From NCBI GenBank assembly GCA_035461405.1, contig DATHVH010000281.1:1-24012 (forward strand): a stretch of 24,012 nt of DNA, read 5' to 3'. The notes under the pieces are model-generated. The model was not told where the DNA came from and did no database searches. It saw only the letters and a list, made by a program, of their open reading frames with translations. The position numbers and the translations under genes were made by a program. Below are positions 15,509 to 23,465 of the stretch, piece after piece (positions within the stretch are counted from its first letter, which is position 1; each line of letters begins with the position of its first letter). Source of the stretch: Anditalea sp035461405. GTDB taxonomy: Bacteria > Bacteroidota > Bacteroidia > Cytophagales > Cyclobacteriaceae.

Positions 15509-16612
15509 TTAATGGATTGATTCGTAAATCAAATTAGCAGTCTGCTGAGAAGCCTTATTTTCTCCAATTTTCTCCTTTATTAAAGTATAGGCATCCAGGA
15601 TAGCGGCTTTACGGGATATAGACGTTAGTAATAGGTTTAATTCTTTACTTAATTGAGTTACGTTTAATTCTCCTTGGATTAATTCTTTCACCACCTCCTC
15701 ATCGGCGATAAGGTTTACCAGTGAAATATAAGGTACCCTTATCAAACTCTTGGCTATTTGATAACTGATGCTGCTGGTTTTATATACCACTACCTGAGGG
15801 ACTCGAAATAATGCAGTCTCCAGTGTAGCAGTACCTGATGTTACTACCGCTGCTATAGAGTGGTGAAGCAGATCGTATGTCTGATCAAAAATCACCTTCA
15901 CCCCTAAATGACGGCAAGGCTCATATAGTTGTGGATCCAAATTTCTAACTCCTGCAATAACAAATTGTGCGTTAGGAAATTTCGGAATTACTTCCATCAT
16001 AGTCGTCAGCATATTTTTAACTTCCTGCTTTCTGCTCCCAGGAAGCAGGGCTATAATGGGCTGATAATTAAGCTCATTTTTCTGATGAAAAAAATCATGT
16101 GGTTTGAATTTGGATATCTCATCCAAAAGTGGATTGCCCACATAATGAATATCCATTTCAAACTTTTTGAAGAATTCCTTCTCAAAGGGTAAAATAGAAT
16201 AAATATGGTCTACGTTTGCCTTAAGCTTTAATGCTCTTTTCTGATTCCAAGCCCATACTTTCGGTGGGATAAAGTAATGCACCGGTATCTTGTTGGCTTT
16301 GGCAAATTTGGCGATCTTCATATTAAAGCCACCATAATCGATCAATATAAGCGCATGAGGTTTATATTCCAGTAGATCTTTTTTAATTAAGGCTAAGTAT
16401 TTAAGGACTTTTCTAAACCCTAAAACTACCTCCAAAAAACCCATCACGGCCACCTCATCATAATGAGCGGCTATAGAGAGGCCCTCTTTGATAGCATAAT
16501 CACCACCCATTCCTCTAAACTGGGCGGAAGGATCCAGCTGTTTCAGCTCCGAAATAAGATTCCCCGCATGTAAATCCCCCGATCTCTCACCGGCTATTAT
16601 GTAATACTTCAT
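15509..16612 (-). CDS. lpxB: Lipid-A-disaccharide synthase
   Basis: Inverting GT-B glycosyltransferase (family GT19) joining UDP-2,3-diacylglucosamine and lipid X into the lipid A disaccharide at the inner membrane. The length of 367 residues is typical. Motifs are AGERSGDLHAG near the N-terminus (7-17), LIDYGGFNMK (90-99), IPPKVWAWNQKR (115-126), YVGNPLLDEI (157-166), the PGSRKQEV loop (191-198) and the C-terminal TSGTATLETALF donor-site segment. The start is clear from homology at MKYYIIAGE. Its own start lies 9 nt from the left terminal repeat of the GxxExxY cassette, so any original promoter or readthrough from the pterin synthase gene is now separated from it. Confidence 0.97.
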   Translation of the reverse strand: MKYYIIAGERSGDLHAGNLISELKQLDPSAQFRGMGGDYAIKEGLSIAAHYDEVAVMGFLEVVLGFRKVLKYLALIKKDLLEYKPHALILIDYGGFNMKIAKFAKANKIPVHYFIPPKVWAWNQKRALKLKANVDHIYSILPFEKEFFKKFEMDIHYVGNPLLDEISKFKPHDFFHQKNELNYQPIIALLPGSRKQEVKNMLTTMMEVIPKFPNAQFVIAGVRNLDPQLYEPCRHLGVKVIFDQTYDLLHHSIAAVVTSGTATLETALFRVPQVVVYKTSSISYQIAKSLIRVPYISLVNLIADEEVVKELIQGELNVTQLSKELNLLLTSISRKAAILDAYTLIKEKIGENKASQQTANLIYESIH

Positions 16613-16620
16613 ATGTAATT

Positions 16621-16650
16621 AACCACAGAGGGCACAGAGGGCACAGAGAA
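16621..16650 (+). repeat. Left terminal inverted repeat of GxxExxY cassette
   Basis: A 30-bp repeat beginning AACCACAGAG, built from a 9-bp unit CACAGAGGG iterated about 2.8 times. Its reverse complement recurs at 17061-17090 with 27 of 30 bases identical. It ends 1 bp from the GxxExxY stop codon. Confidence 0.9.
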
Positions 16651-16651
16651 A

Positions 16652-17026
16652 TTAATTTCTTAACCTCTTCACCCCTTTTATTAATTGATCAACATTGAAA
16701 TTTATTAGTAAACCCAAATCATATTTTCCTAACTTTAAATAAGTCAACATTTGAGCAGTATGGATGTTATTAAATTCACTGACACTTTTAAGTTCAATTA
16801 CCACTTTCTCTTCCACCAGCAAATCAATTTTATATCCGCAATCTATTGTGACCCCTTCAAAAACCACCGGAAGGTTTTTTTCTTTTTCCACAAAAATACC
16901 TTCCTTTTGTAATTTATAATGCAAACACTGCTTATACACATTTTCCAATAAGCCGGGACCAAGAGCTTTATGTACATCTATAGACGCACCTATTATTCGC
17001 TCAGTTAACTTATTCAGTTCCATCAA
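16652..17026 (-). CDS. GxxExxY family protein (PD-(D/E)XK nuclease-like)
   Basis: A compact 124-residue protein of the GxxExxY family. The name-giving motif is Gly25-x-x-Glu28-x-x-Tyr31 in GPGLLENVY. Residues 62-80 (CGYKIDLLVEEKVVIELK) carry Asp68, Glu78 and Lys80 in the arrangement of a PD-(D/E)XK nuclease core, and Gln92 lies in the following helix (AQMLTYL). Function is not established for the family. A nuclease-like activity is inference from these residues. The gene fills a 470-bp unit bounded by 30-bp inverted repeats and sits between two unrelated housekeeping genes on the same strand, so it looks like a small mobile or mobilisable cassette. No truncation is seen. Confidence 0.9.
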   Translation of the reverse strand: MMELNKLTERIIGASIDVHKALGPGLLENVYKQCLHYKLQKEGIFVEKEKNLPVVFEGVTIDCGYKIDLLVEEKVVIELKSVSEFNNIHTAQMLTYLKLGKYDLGLLINFNVDQLIKGVKRLRN

Positions 17027-17060
17027 AATAAATTTAGTATTTTTAAAAAAACTAACTTTC

Positions 17061-17090
17061 TTCTCTGTGCTCTCCGTGCTCTCTGTGGTT
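17061..17090 (-). repeat. Right terminal inverted repeat of GxxExxY cassette
   Basis: Reverse-complement partner of 16621-16650, differing at three bases (repeat positions 11, 16 and 20, all G/A exchanges). On the plus strand it reads CTCTGTG-CTCTCCGTG-CTCTCTGTGG in a ~9-bp rhythm. It ends 11 bp from the pterin synthase stop codon. Confidence 0.9.
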
Positions 17091-17101
17091 ATAAAAAAAA
17101 A

Positions 17102-17521
17102 CTACTCACCAAAGTACTCTACATAATTCCTCGGTGTTTCGTAGAGGGTTAATTTATAAAGGCCTCCGTGGGGGGTGATTTCATTTACTACAGGAAGAAG
17201 TATTCTCCAAAATTCCATAATCAGGTTTTCGCAGCTGGCCATTTTGCCTTCCATAAAATCTACATCCACATTCAGGTTTTTGTGGTCGACTTTATCTATT
17301 ACATGCTTTCTAATAACATTGCTTAGCTGCTTGAGGTCAATCACAAAGCCAGTATCGGGATCAGGTATTCCTTTTACAGTCACTATCAGTTCAAAATTAT
17401 GGCCATGCCAATTCACATTGGCACAGGGGCCAAAGACTTCTTTGTTCTTTTCGTCACTCCACTTCGGGTTCCAAAGTTTATGGGCAGCATTAAAATGCTC
17501 CTTCCTACAAACGTGTATCAT
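17102..17521 (-). CDS. 6-pyruvoyl-tetrahydropterin synthase / QueD family protein
   Basis: A 139-residue T-fold enzyme acting on 7,8-dihydroneopterin triphosphate. Zinc ligands are His14 (NAAHKLW), His39 and His41 (WHGHNFE). The catalytic Asp79-His80 pair is in VDHKNL and the pterin-anchoring Glu128 in LYETP. The candidate nucleophile Cys33 stands six residues before His39 (C-x5-HGH), the spacing of animal-type pyruvoyl-tetrahydropterin synthases. Typical QueD proteins have C-x3-HGH. The product could therefore be 6-pyruvoyltetrahydropterin for a tetrahydropterin cofactor, although automatic annotation may say queuosine (QueD). A consensus -7 box lies 21 nt upstream. The GxxExxY cassette follows immediately downstream. 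Confidence 0.9.
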   Translation of the reverse strand: MIHVCRKEHFNAAHKLWNPKWSDEKNKEVFGPCANVNWHGHNFELIVTVKGIPDPDTGFVIDLKQLSNVIRKHVIDKVDHKNLNVDVDFMEGKMASCENLIMEFWRILLPVVNEITPHGGLYKLTLYETPRNYVEYFGE

Positions 17522-17541
17522 ACTTCCAAATTTCCAAAGTG

Positions 17542-17549
17542 CAAATCTA
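17542..17549 (-). promoter_or_regulatory. -7 element of probable pterin synthase promoter
   Basis: The minus strand reads TAGATTTG, an exact TAnnTTTG match, about 21 nt before the ATG. No TTG stands at the usual -33 distance. Confidence 0.4.
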
Positions 17550-17611
17550 AGTAAAAAGTATGGATTGTCCCGATTTATTGAAAAGTAGTTAAAACAATGA
17601 CTAATCTGATA

Positions 17612-17974
17612 TCAATAAGGCATATCTGGTTCATTGAAAATTTTCCTGAAACTATTGCCAGTCCATGCGCTAAAGCCTGCCAAAAGGAATCCAATCAGTG
17701 ACGTGATTAAAATTAGAATCATCGGATTATCCAGACCCATGATAGCACCAATTCTTAATGGAAGTTCTGAACCTGTTCGAATTGTTACCCACAAAGGCAC
17801 GGCAAACCAAACCAAGGCCATCCCCAATCCTGACCCAAGAAAAGCAACGATACCTCTTCCTCCTATCAATGCGGCAGCGATCCCTATAACAATCATCAAT
17901 CCCCAATAGGGAATAAATGGACCTAGCAATAGCGAAATTATAGCTGATAGGATGCAGTGTATAAAGAATTTCAT
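17612..17974 (-). CDS. Small four-helix membrane protein, unrecognised
   Basis: A 120-residue hydrophobic protein that I do not recognise. Four likely membrane segments lie at about residues 5-20, 23-38, 43-63 and 84-104, with many glycines (IGGRGIVAFLGSGLGMAL) and a short polar tail. No catalytic motif is visible. Its ATG follows directly on the TAA of the penicillin-acylase gene with no intervening base, so translation is coupled and the two products are likely used together or made in a fixed ratio. No clear terminator follows it before the pterin synthase promoter. Confidence 0.8.
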   Translation of the reverse strand: MKFFIHCILSAIISLLLGPFIPYWGLMIVIGIAAALIGGRGIVAFLGSGLGMALVWFAVPLWVTIRTGSELPLRIGAIMGLDNPMILILITSLIGFLLAGFSAWTGNSFRKIFNEPDMPY

Positions 17975-20407
17975 TTATTGAGTCGTTTTAAATGTAGTGG
18001 TAAATAATAGATTTTGGGTTTGGTCGTGCGTGCGAATATTAACGCTCAGATATTCACCCCTAGCCCAGCGATCTATAAAATTACTGTAAAACTTACTTCC
18101 GGGATTTCCTGATTGCCCCCCGGGGTAAATTCCAAATGCGGTAATCTGATCACCTAGCTCCACTACCATTCTCCAACTGGCACCATGTCTTTCACTAGTG
18201 GCATTGATTATTCCTCTACCACCCCCTGTTTCTATCCTTTCATAACTGAAGGATCTAAAATTAGGGACCAAATGTTGGATAGAAGTCTTTTTATAAGCAG
18301 CCCAAGTATCTCCTTCCTCTTCTTCTGTCCAGGCTATATATTCCTCCACCATTTTATCAAAACTTTCTGAAACTAATAATCGGGCACTTTCTATTCGTTC
18401 AGTAGATGGATCATTGAATGCTTCATGATCTGGATTTTCCTGCATTAACTTTGTTGTCTGATATTTATTGGGAAGAACTGTCGGCTGATTTTTTATCTTC
18501 CATTTGCCCCATGCCATGGTTTCGAAGTGTTTCCACCACATCTCAAATAATGGTGGAGCCTTCTGATCGGGATGTGTATAGTAATCCCATGATTGAAGTA
18601 GTCTTAGAATGTCTTTGGATTCCGGATTTCTCACTGCAAGGGAGTCTTCATTTACAAACTCCAGCATAATAGGCAAAGCTTCTTCAGCGTGAAGGTGATA
18701 ATTATCAAATTGCAGTTCTTTCATATCATCTATCGAAATACGAGACATGGCAGCCAAGCGCTGGTTTATCCGTCTGTTTCTGTAATGTTCAAAGCTGTTG
18801 TCAAACACAAAATAAGGGTAAGAACTATCCACCGAATGCTGGTTTGCCGAGCTGACAAATCCTTTACTTGGATTTAGTGTACTTGGGTTTTGGTCGAAAG
18901 GAATGAATTCTTGCCACTCATAGGATGGATCATTCCCATCCATAATATATTTGCCCTGCTGATCCCACTTCAATGGAAATCTTCCCTGCACTTTCATAGC
19001 TATATCTCCCGTCTTGCTGGCAAAAACAAAATTTTGTGCCGGTGAAGTAAAATGGTCCAATGCTTCCAGATAATCCTGGTGGTCTTGGGCTGCATTTAAC
19101 TTTAAAAAAGTCAACTGTTCATTAGAGCCCATATGAGCGGTCCATTTTAGCGCAAAATTGGATAGTTGGTTTTCCGCTCGAAAGTTTTTATCATACACCA
19201 CTGGTCCATAATGGGTATACACGACGGAATCAATAAATGATGATTGCCCTTTAACCTTTATTTCCTCTAATTTTAAAGTGCTGTTTATCCATTGATCATT
19301 ATATAAATACTCGGTTCTGTCATCACCTCTAAACGTTATACTGTACCAATCCCGCACATCTCTAGTGGCATTTGTCACCCCCCATGCTATGTTTTCATTG
19401 AAACCACTTATCACTCCCAGAGCGCCTGGTAGAGTTGCTCCTTTGACTGAAAATGATGGAGTGGTCAACTGCATGACATACCATAATGAAGGCAGATTCA
19501 GACTAAGGTGGGGATCATTTGCCAGAATTGGATTACCGCTTTGTGTCTTGCTCCCAGCTACCGCCCAATTGTTTGAACCTACGCCAGGCTCAGGTGATGG
19601 CATCGGTTTAACCAAAATAGCATCATTGGGATAATTAATATTTTGTGGAGTCTGGATCTCTAATGGTTGAAAATCCCATTTTCTTTCACTTTCTATCACC
19701 GGGTCGAGCACATCAGGGAAATCTGGAAATAGGATGGCCATCCATTCCTCACCAATCATTGCTCTCATGTTGGTATATTCCAAATCCCTATCCCCTACCA
19801 GCATGTCGGCCATGTATTTTAAAAGCAGCACTGTTTTATAAACAGTCCAGGGCTCAGGCCTATAGTTGAGTAATTTATATTCTACGGGAAGTTGGGCATA
19901 GCTAAGTGAATTTATGTATTGGTTTACACCGTCAGAATAGGCTTCTATCCACTTTAATGTTTCGGTATCATTAAGCTTTAATTCCTGTAATCCAGCTTCC
20001 GCCCCGAATCCCAATCCCTTTCTTCTCTGCATCCTATCATACTCCACTGCCTGCACACCAACGATCTCTGAGACCCTACCCGCTGCAGCCATCGTCTGGA
20101 ACTCCATCTGCCATAGCCTGTGTTGGGCTGTGACATATCCCTGGGCTCTGTAAAGATCCTCTTCATTTTGTGCAAATATGTGAGGTATAAGATGTTTGTC
20201 GTAATGTACTGTGATATCAGAAACCAGGTTTTTCATTTCTATTTCTTCCTGGAAAGTATCATCTTCACTATAGGAATTTTGCCAAATGCCATGATTAGGA
20301 TCCAATAGATATCCTATAGGAGGTGTCTGATCCAAATTAATTGAAAGTGCTATTGCTAATCCCAAAGTAAGGATCAATGAAATCAGAAAAACTATATATT
20401 TCATCAA
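17975..20407 (-). CDS. Penicillin acylase family (Ntn-hydrolase) protein
   Basis: An 810-residue exported hydrolase of the penicillin amidase (S45) family. Residues ~1-22 are a signal or anchor segment (YIVFLISLILTLGLAIALS). The alpha-chain region (DITVHYDKHLIPHIFAQNEEDLYRAQGY) precedes the self-cleavage site. Ser278 in GVGSNNWAVAGS is the expected N-terminal nucleophile of the beta chain, and NDPHLSLNLPSLWY follows as in the family. Members cleave amide bonds of penicillins, acyl-homoserine lactones or other N-acyl compounds; the substrate cannot be read here. The location is probably periplasmic. The stop codon abuts the start of the small membrane protein gene. Length is typical. Confidence 0.93.
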   Translation of the reverse strand: MMKYIVFLISLILTLGLAIALSINLDQTPPIGYLLDPNHGIWQNSYSEDDTFQEEIEMKNLVSDITVHYDKHLIPHIFAQNEEDLYRAQGYVTAQHRLWQMEFQTMAAAGRVSEIVGVQAVEYDRMQRRKGLGFGAEAGLQELKLNDTETLKWIEAYSDGVNQYINSLSYAQLPVEYKLLNYRPEPWTVYKTVLLLKYMADMLVGDRDLEYTNMRAMIGEEWMAILFPDFPDVLDPVIESERKWDFQPLEIQTPQNINYPNDAILVKPMPSPEPGVGSNNWAVAGSKTQSGNPILANDPHLSLNLPSLWYVMQLTTPSFSVKGATLPGALGVISGFNENIAWGVTNATRDVRDWYSITFRGDDRTEYLYNDQWINSTLKLEEIKVKGQSSFIDSVVYTHYGPVVYDKNFRAENQLSNFALKWTAHMGSNEQLTFLKLNAAQDHQDYLEALDHFTSPAQNFVFASKTGDIAMKVQGRFPLKWDQQGKYIMDGNDPSYEWQEFIPFDQNPSTLNPSKGFVSSANQHSVDSSYPYFVFDNSFEHYRNRRINQRLAAMSRISIDDMKELQFDNYHLHAEEALPIMLEFVNEDSLAVRNPESKDILRLLQSWDYYTHPDQKAPPLFEMWWKHFETMAWGKWKIKNQPTVLPNKYQTTKLMQENPDHEAFNDPSTERIESARLLVSESFDKMVEEYIAWTEEEEGDTWAAYKKTSIQHLVPNFRSFSYERIETGGGRGIINATSERHGASWRMVVELGDQITAFGIYPGGQSGNPGSKFYSNFIDRWARGEYLSVNIRTHDQTQNLLFTTTFKTTQ

Positions 20408-20548
20408 AGAAGGTTAAATCTATAAGTATCCGAAAGTTATACTTCTATGGACAATTATCAACTGGATTTGATATTTTTTTAATGTGAATGGTGGCGATCC
20501 TACGAATCCACCTTCCGGCATAAGGGTTTATGAAAGTCACATAGATAT

Positions 20549-20571
20549 AAAAAAAGAGGCCTAAGCCTCTT
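20549..20571 (-). terminator. Terminator of DUF2911 gene
   Basis: AAGAGGC (20554-20560), loop CTAA, then GCCTCTT (20565-20571), followed by a 7-T run on the minus strand. The hairpin begins 4 bp past the stop codon. Confidence 0.88.
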
Positions 20572-20575
20572 CATT

Positions 20576-21145
20576 TTATTTAATTTCTATTGGAAGAGTA
20601 ACTTCCTCCCATCGGATAACTATACCCGGATCTTCTACTTTAATTTCCAATTGTTCCTGATGCTGTTGGCCTTTCAGAGGATTTACATCTACCCGAAGTA
20701 CATCATTCTCCTCTTTATACTGAAAATGTCCATGCTCTAGGTCCCACTCTGAATTAAAAATAACCGTCCAAGGTCCACTTTCTTTCGGAATGGTGAAAAC
20801 AGAATATCTTCCTGCTGGCAATGCCCTTCCCTGCACAGTCACATCATCAGAAAAATCAACATTAGTAGCCTCATTTGCGCCTGTCCTCCACACTTCATTA
20901 TAGGGTGCCATATCCCCCCAAACTGTTCTGTTTTTTACTGAAGGAGCACCATATTGAATTTTGACTTCTTTACCGTTTATTGTCCCTTGAGCAGTACGTA
21001 ACGGACTTACTCTCTCTTCTCTTGCTTCTGTTACTTCTTCTGTATCTTCCGTAGTATTGCCATCCTGTGCAGGAGGATCACAACTATAAATGAACATTGA
21101 TCCCGAGATCAGCAATGTTAAAAATAAATTGTTTGATTTCTTCAT
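20576..21145 (-). CDS. DUF2911 domain lipoprotein
   Basis: A 189-residue probable lipoprotein. The signal ends at a lipobox-like IYSC with Cys22. A short acidic linker (about residues 29-46, rich in Glu and Thr) follows. The rest matches the DUF2911 pattern common in Bacteroidota: GTINGKEVKIQYGAPSVKNR, WGDMAPYNEVWRTGANEAT, then the strand GRALPAGRYSVFTIP and GPWTVIFNSEWDLEHGHFQY. No function is established for the domain. The gene is monocistronic with its own -7 box and terminator and is divergent from the GH15 gene. Confidence 0.9.
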   Translation of the reverse strand: MKKSNNLFLTLLISGSMFIYSCDPPAQDGNTTEDTEEVTEAREERVSPLRTAQGTINGKEVKIQYGAPSVKNRTVWGDMAPYNEVWRTGANEATNVDFSDDVTVQGRALPAGRYSVFTIPKESGPWTVIFNSEWDLEHGHFQYKEENDVLRVDVNPLKGQQHQEQLEIKVEDPGIVIRWEEVTLPIEIK

Positions 21146-21230
21146 GATTTTTTTCGGTTATGATGCAATTGAGGACATTAAGTATCATCCATTTTCCTGA
21201 GCGAATGAATTACTATGACATCTTTAAAAC

Positions 21231-21238
21231 CAAATATA
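21231..21238 (-). promoter_or_regulatory. -7 element of probable DUF2911 promoter
   Basis: The minus strand reads TATATTTG, an exact TAnnTTTG. The leader would be about 80 nt. No TTG stands at the standard -33 position. Confidence 0.4.
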
Positions 21239-21491
21239 GCAATTAGTCTCATGAAAATTCTTTTGATGACTTCAAATTTTAAAAAAGAACGGATCTAATA
21301 AAAACGCCTTTTTTTAAAGCTATGCACGCATTTGACTTGATTAATACATAGACATTCTCTTTACTGCATATATCAAATAGAAAATTGCATGTTATAATGG
21401 GTTGATAACAAATTAGCCTCGCATTGATTATATAGGGGAAAAAGTCTAAATGTTAATTTGGGCCTATTTTTTGCAAAATTTATATAATATA

Positions 21492-21509
21492 GGTAAATGA
21501 CTATTTACC
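21492..21509 (+). promoter_or_regulatory. Inverted repeat before GH15 gene (possible operator)
   Basis: GGTAAAT-GACT-ATTTACC is a perfect 7-bp inverted repeat with a 4-bp centre, ending 22 bp before the GH15 ATG. It has no T-tract, so it is not a terminator. It could be a regulator-binding site or a leader hairpin. Confidence 0.45.
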
Positions 21510-21531
21510 CTTTACAAATTTAGATTACATT

Positions 21532-23313
21532 ATGAATAAACACCTTTACGGCAGTGGACTTATTGGAAACTGCGCTTACCTTGCCCACGTAGAACAAAAC
21601 ACTAATATCAGCTGGCTTTGCTTACCCCGATTTGACAGCGATTTTATATTTGGAGGGATGCTGGATAAAGAGAAAGGGGGTGAATTCAGCATACTTCCGG
21701 AAACAAAGGACATTTCCTGCCAGCAGAAATACTTAGAGAATACCAATATACTGGAAACAACAGTTTCCTATGAGGATAATGCTTACAAAGTCACGGATTT
21801 TGCGCCAAGATTTCAGAACTTTGGGCGCTACTTCCGCCCCCTGATGCTGGTAAGAAAAATAGAAGCGGTAAAAGGAAATCCCCAAATTAAAATTAAGTGC
21901 AGGCCTATGACCAGTCATGGTAAGCGTGCACTTACACCCAGTGTGGCAAGTAACCATATAAGATATATGGGAGAAGACCAAGAAATAAGACTTACTACCA
22001 ATGCATCTTTAACCTATGTATTGGATGAAAAGCCATTTGTCCTTCACCGACCTATTTATTTGGTGTTTACCTATGGAAGACCTTTAGAGGCACCCATAGA
22101 GACTACTGTCGAAAACTTTCTGCAGGCCACTACTACCTATTGGAGGGATTGGATCAAATCAACCAGTATCACCAATTTCCATCAGACATTTGTTTTACGT
22201 TCAGCATTAGTACTAAAGATCCACCAGTTTGAAGATACTGGAGCAATTATAGCAGCCTCTACCACTAGTCTGCCCGAATCGCCTAATTCTACAAGAAATT
22301 GGGATTATAGATATTGCTGGATAAGGGATAGCTATTATACTTTAAATGCTTTTAACAATATCGGGCACTTTGAAGAACTGGAAAAATATTTTGAATTCAT
22401 CCAAAATCTTCCTACAAATGGAAATGGAAGGTACCAGCCTTTATATTCCGTGACAGGTGAATCCAAACTTACTGAAGTAATCCACGATTTGGAAGGCTAT
22501 AAAGGAAACCAACCTGTTCGGTTTGGTAATCAAGCTTTTACACACATCCAAAATGACCTATACGGACAGGTATTAGTAAGTTTACTTCCACTATACTCTG
22601 ACAAGCGTTTTATAGAGTCCGAAAAAAGCCATTCAAAGCCAATGATCGAAACATTGCTGTCGAGTATAGATGACACAATGGATGAACCTGATGCAGGTCT
22701 TTGGGAATTTAGAAATTTAAAACAAGAGCACTGCTATACCTTTCTTTTTCACTGGGCCGGTTCTTGCGCAGCTATAAAAATAGCTGAAACGCTAAAAGAT
22801 GAAGGATTGAAACAGAAGGCTATTATGCTGAAAGAAAGATCCATAAAGAAAATAGAATCATGCTATGTACCAGAACTGAAGGCTTATGCACAGGCAGTAG
22901 GTGTCCAGCATATGGATGCTAGTACGCTAAAGCTTATCACGATGGGTTACTTTGGCGACGATATAGAAAGGGCTAATAATCACTTGAAGCAATTGGAAAA
23001 AGAACTATTGTCCAAGGATTTTCTCTTTTATAGATATAAACATGAGGATGATTTTGGAGAACCGGAGACTACTTTTTTGATATGTGCTTTCTGGTATATC
23101 GAAGCCCTTGCCTGCGTAAACAGGCTGGACGAAGCAATAGAAGGATTTGAAGTTTTAATAAATTATTGCAATCATCTTAAGCTTTTTTCTGAAGATGTAG
23201 ATAAGGAGTCTAAAAGTCAATGGGGAAATTTTCCCCAAGCCTATAGTCATGTTGGGTTGATGAATGCAGCTTTCCGAATAGGGCGAAAATTAGACAGACC
23301 CCCGTTTTTGTAA
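21532..23313 (+). CDS. Glycoside hydrolase family 15 protein (glucoamylase/trehalase-like)
   Basis: A 593-residue (alpha/alpha)6-barrel glycosidase of the bacterial/archaeal GH15 type. An N-terminal beta domain opens with YGSGLIGNCAYLAHVEQN and ISWLCLPRFDSDFIFGGMLD. The catalytic barrel has the hallmark NWDYRYCWIRD (256-266). Candidate catalytic glutamates are Glu392 in GLWEFR and Glu510 in GEPET. No signal peptide is visible, so it should act in the cytoplasm. The family releases glucose from alpha-glucans, and related bacterial members hydrolyse trehalose. Substrate is not decidable here, and no trehalose or glycogen genes are adjacent. An inverted repeat just upstream may regulate it. Confidence 0.93.
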   Translation: MNKHLYGSGLIGNCAYLAHVEQNTNISWLCLPRFDSDFIFGGMLDKEKGGEFSILPETKDISCQQKYLENTNILETTVSYEDNAYKVTDFAPRFQNFGRYFRPLMLVRKIEAVKGNPQIKIKCRPMTSHGKRALTPSVASNHIRYMGEDQEIRLTTNASLTYVLDEKPFVLHRPIYLVFTYGRPLEAPIETTVENFLQATTTYWRDWIKSTSITNFHQTFVLRSALVLKIHQFEDTGAIIAASTTSLPESPNSTRNWDYRYCWIRDSYYTLNAFNNIGHFEELEKYFEFIQNLPTNGNGRYQPLYSVTGESKLTEVIHDLEGYKGNQPVRFGNQAFTHIQNDLYGQVLVSLLPLYSDKRFIESEKSHSKPMIETLLSSIDDTMDEPDAGLWEFRNLKQEHCYTFLFHWAGSCAAIKIAETLKDEGLKQKAIMLKERSIKKIESCYVPELKAYAQAVGVQHMDASTLKLITMGYFGDDIERANNHLKQLEKELLSKDFLFYRYKHEDDFGEPETTFLICAFWYIEALACVNRLDEAIEGFEVLINYCNHLKLFSEDVDKESKSQWGNFPQAYSHVGLMNAAFRIGRKLDRPPFL

Positions 23314-23330
23314 TATTTTCCGAGAATGTA

Positions 23331-23465
23331 TCACGCCTATTCAGGGCTTGAAAAAATATTTCTATTAACTCTATATAGGTGTCAGGGCTACACCCCTTCT
23401 GTGAAATTTCTATATTTTGTTCTACGAAGATTATAGGGCTACGCCCCATTTCTTACATATTTGTC
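23331..23465 (+). repeat. Array of degenerate hairpin modules, ~50-bp period
   Basis: Three hairpin cores are centred near 23340 (GCCT-ATTC-AGGGC), 23390 (GGGCTACACCCC) and 23441 (GGGCTACGCCCC). AT-rich spacers share ATTTCTAT-type sequence (23358-23369 ATTTCTATTAAC, 23405-23413 AATTTCTAT, 23448-23456 ATTTCTTAC). The core-to-core distance is 50-51 bp. The units are diverged, not identical. Confidence 0.6.

Larger units (their letters stand above)
21146..21531. other. Divergent intergenic region, DUF2911 / GH15
   Basis: Non-coding. It contains the DUF2911 -7 box and, close to the GH15 start, an 18-bp inverted repeat. No exact TAnnTTTG points toward GH15; the nearest is TATTTTTTG around 21465-21473, one base too long. 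Confidence 0.5.

Noticed and set aside
16621..17090. CRISPR-like repeat around the GxxExxY gene
   Set aside because: There are only two 30-bp copies in inverted orientation flanking a gene, with 9-bp internal periodicity and no spacers or cas genes.
20490..20512. GGTGG...CCACC inverted repeat upstream of the penicillin acylase gene
   Set aside because: Short, with internal bulges and no T-tract or promoter context; not distinguishable from chance.
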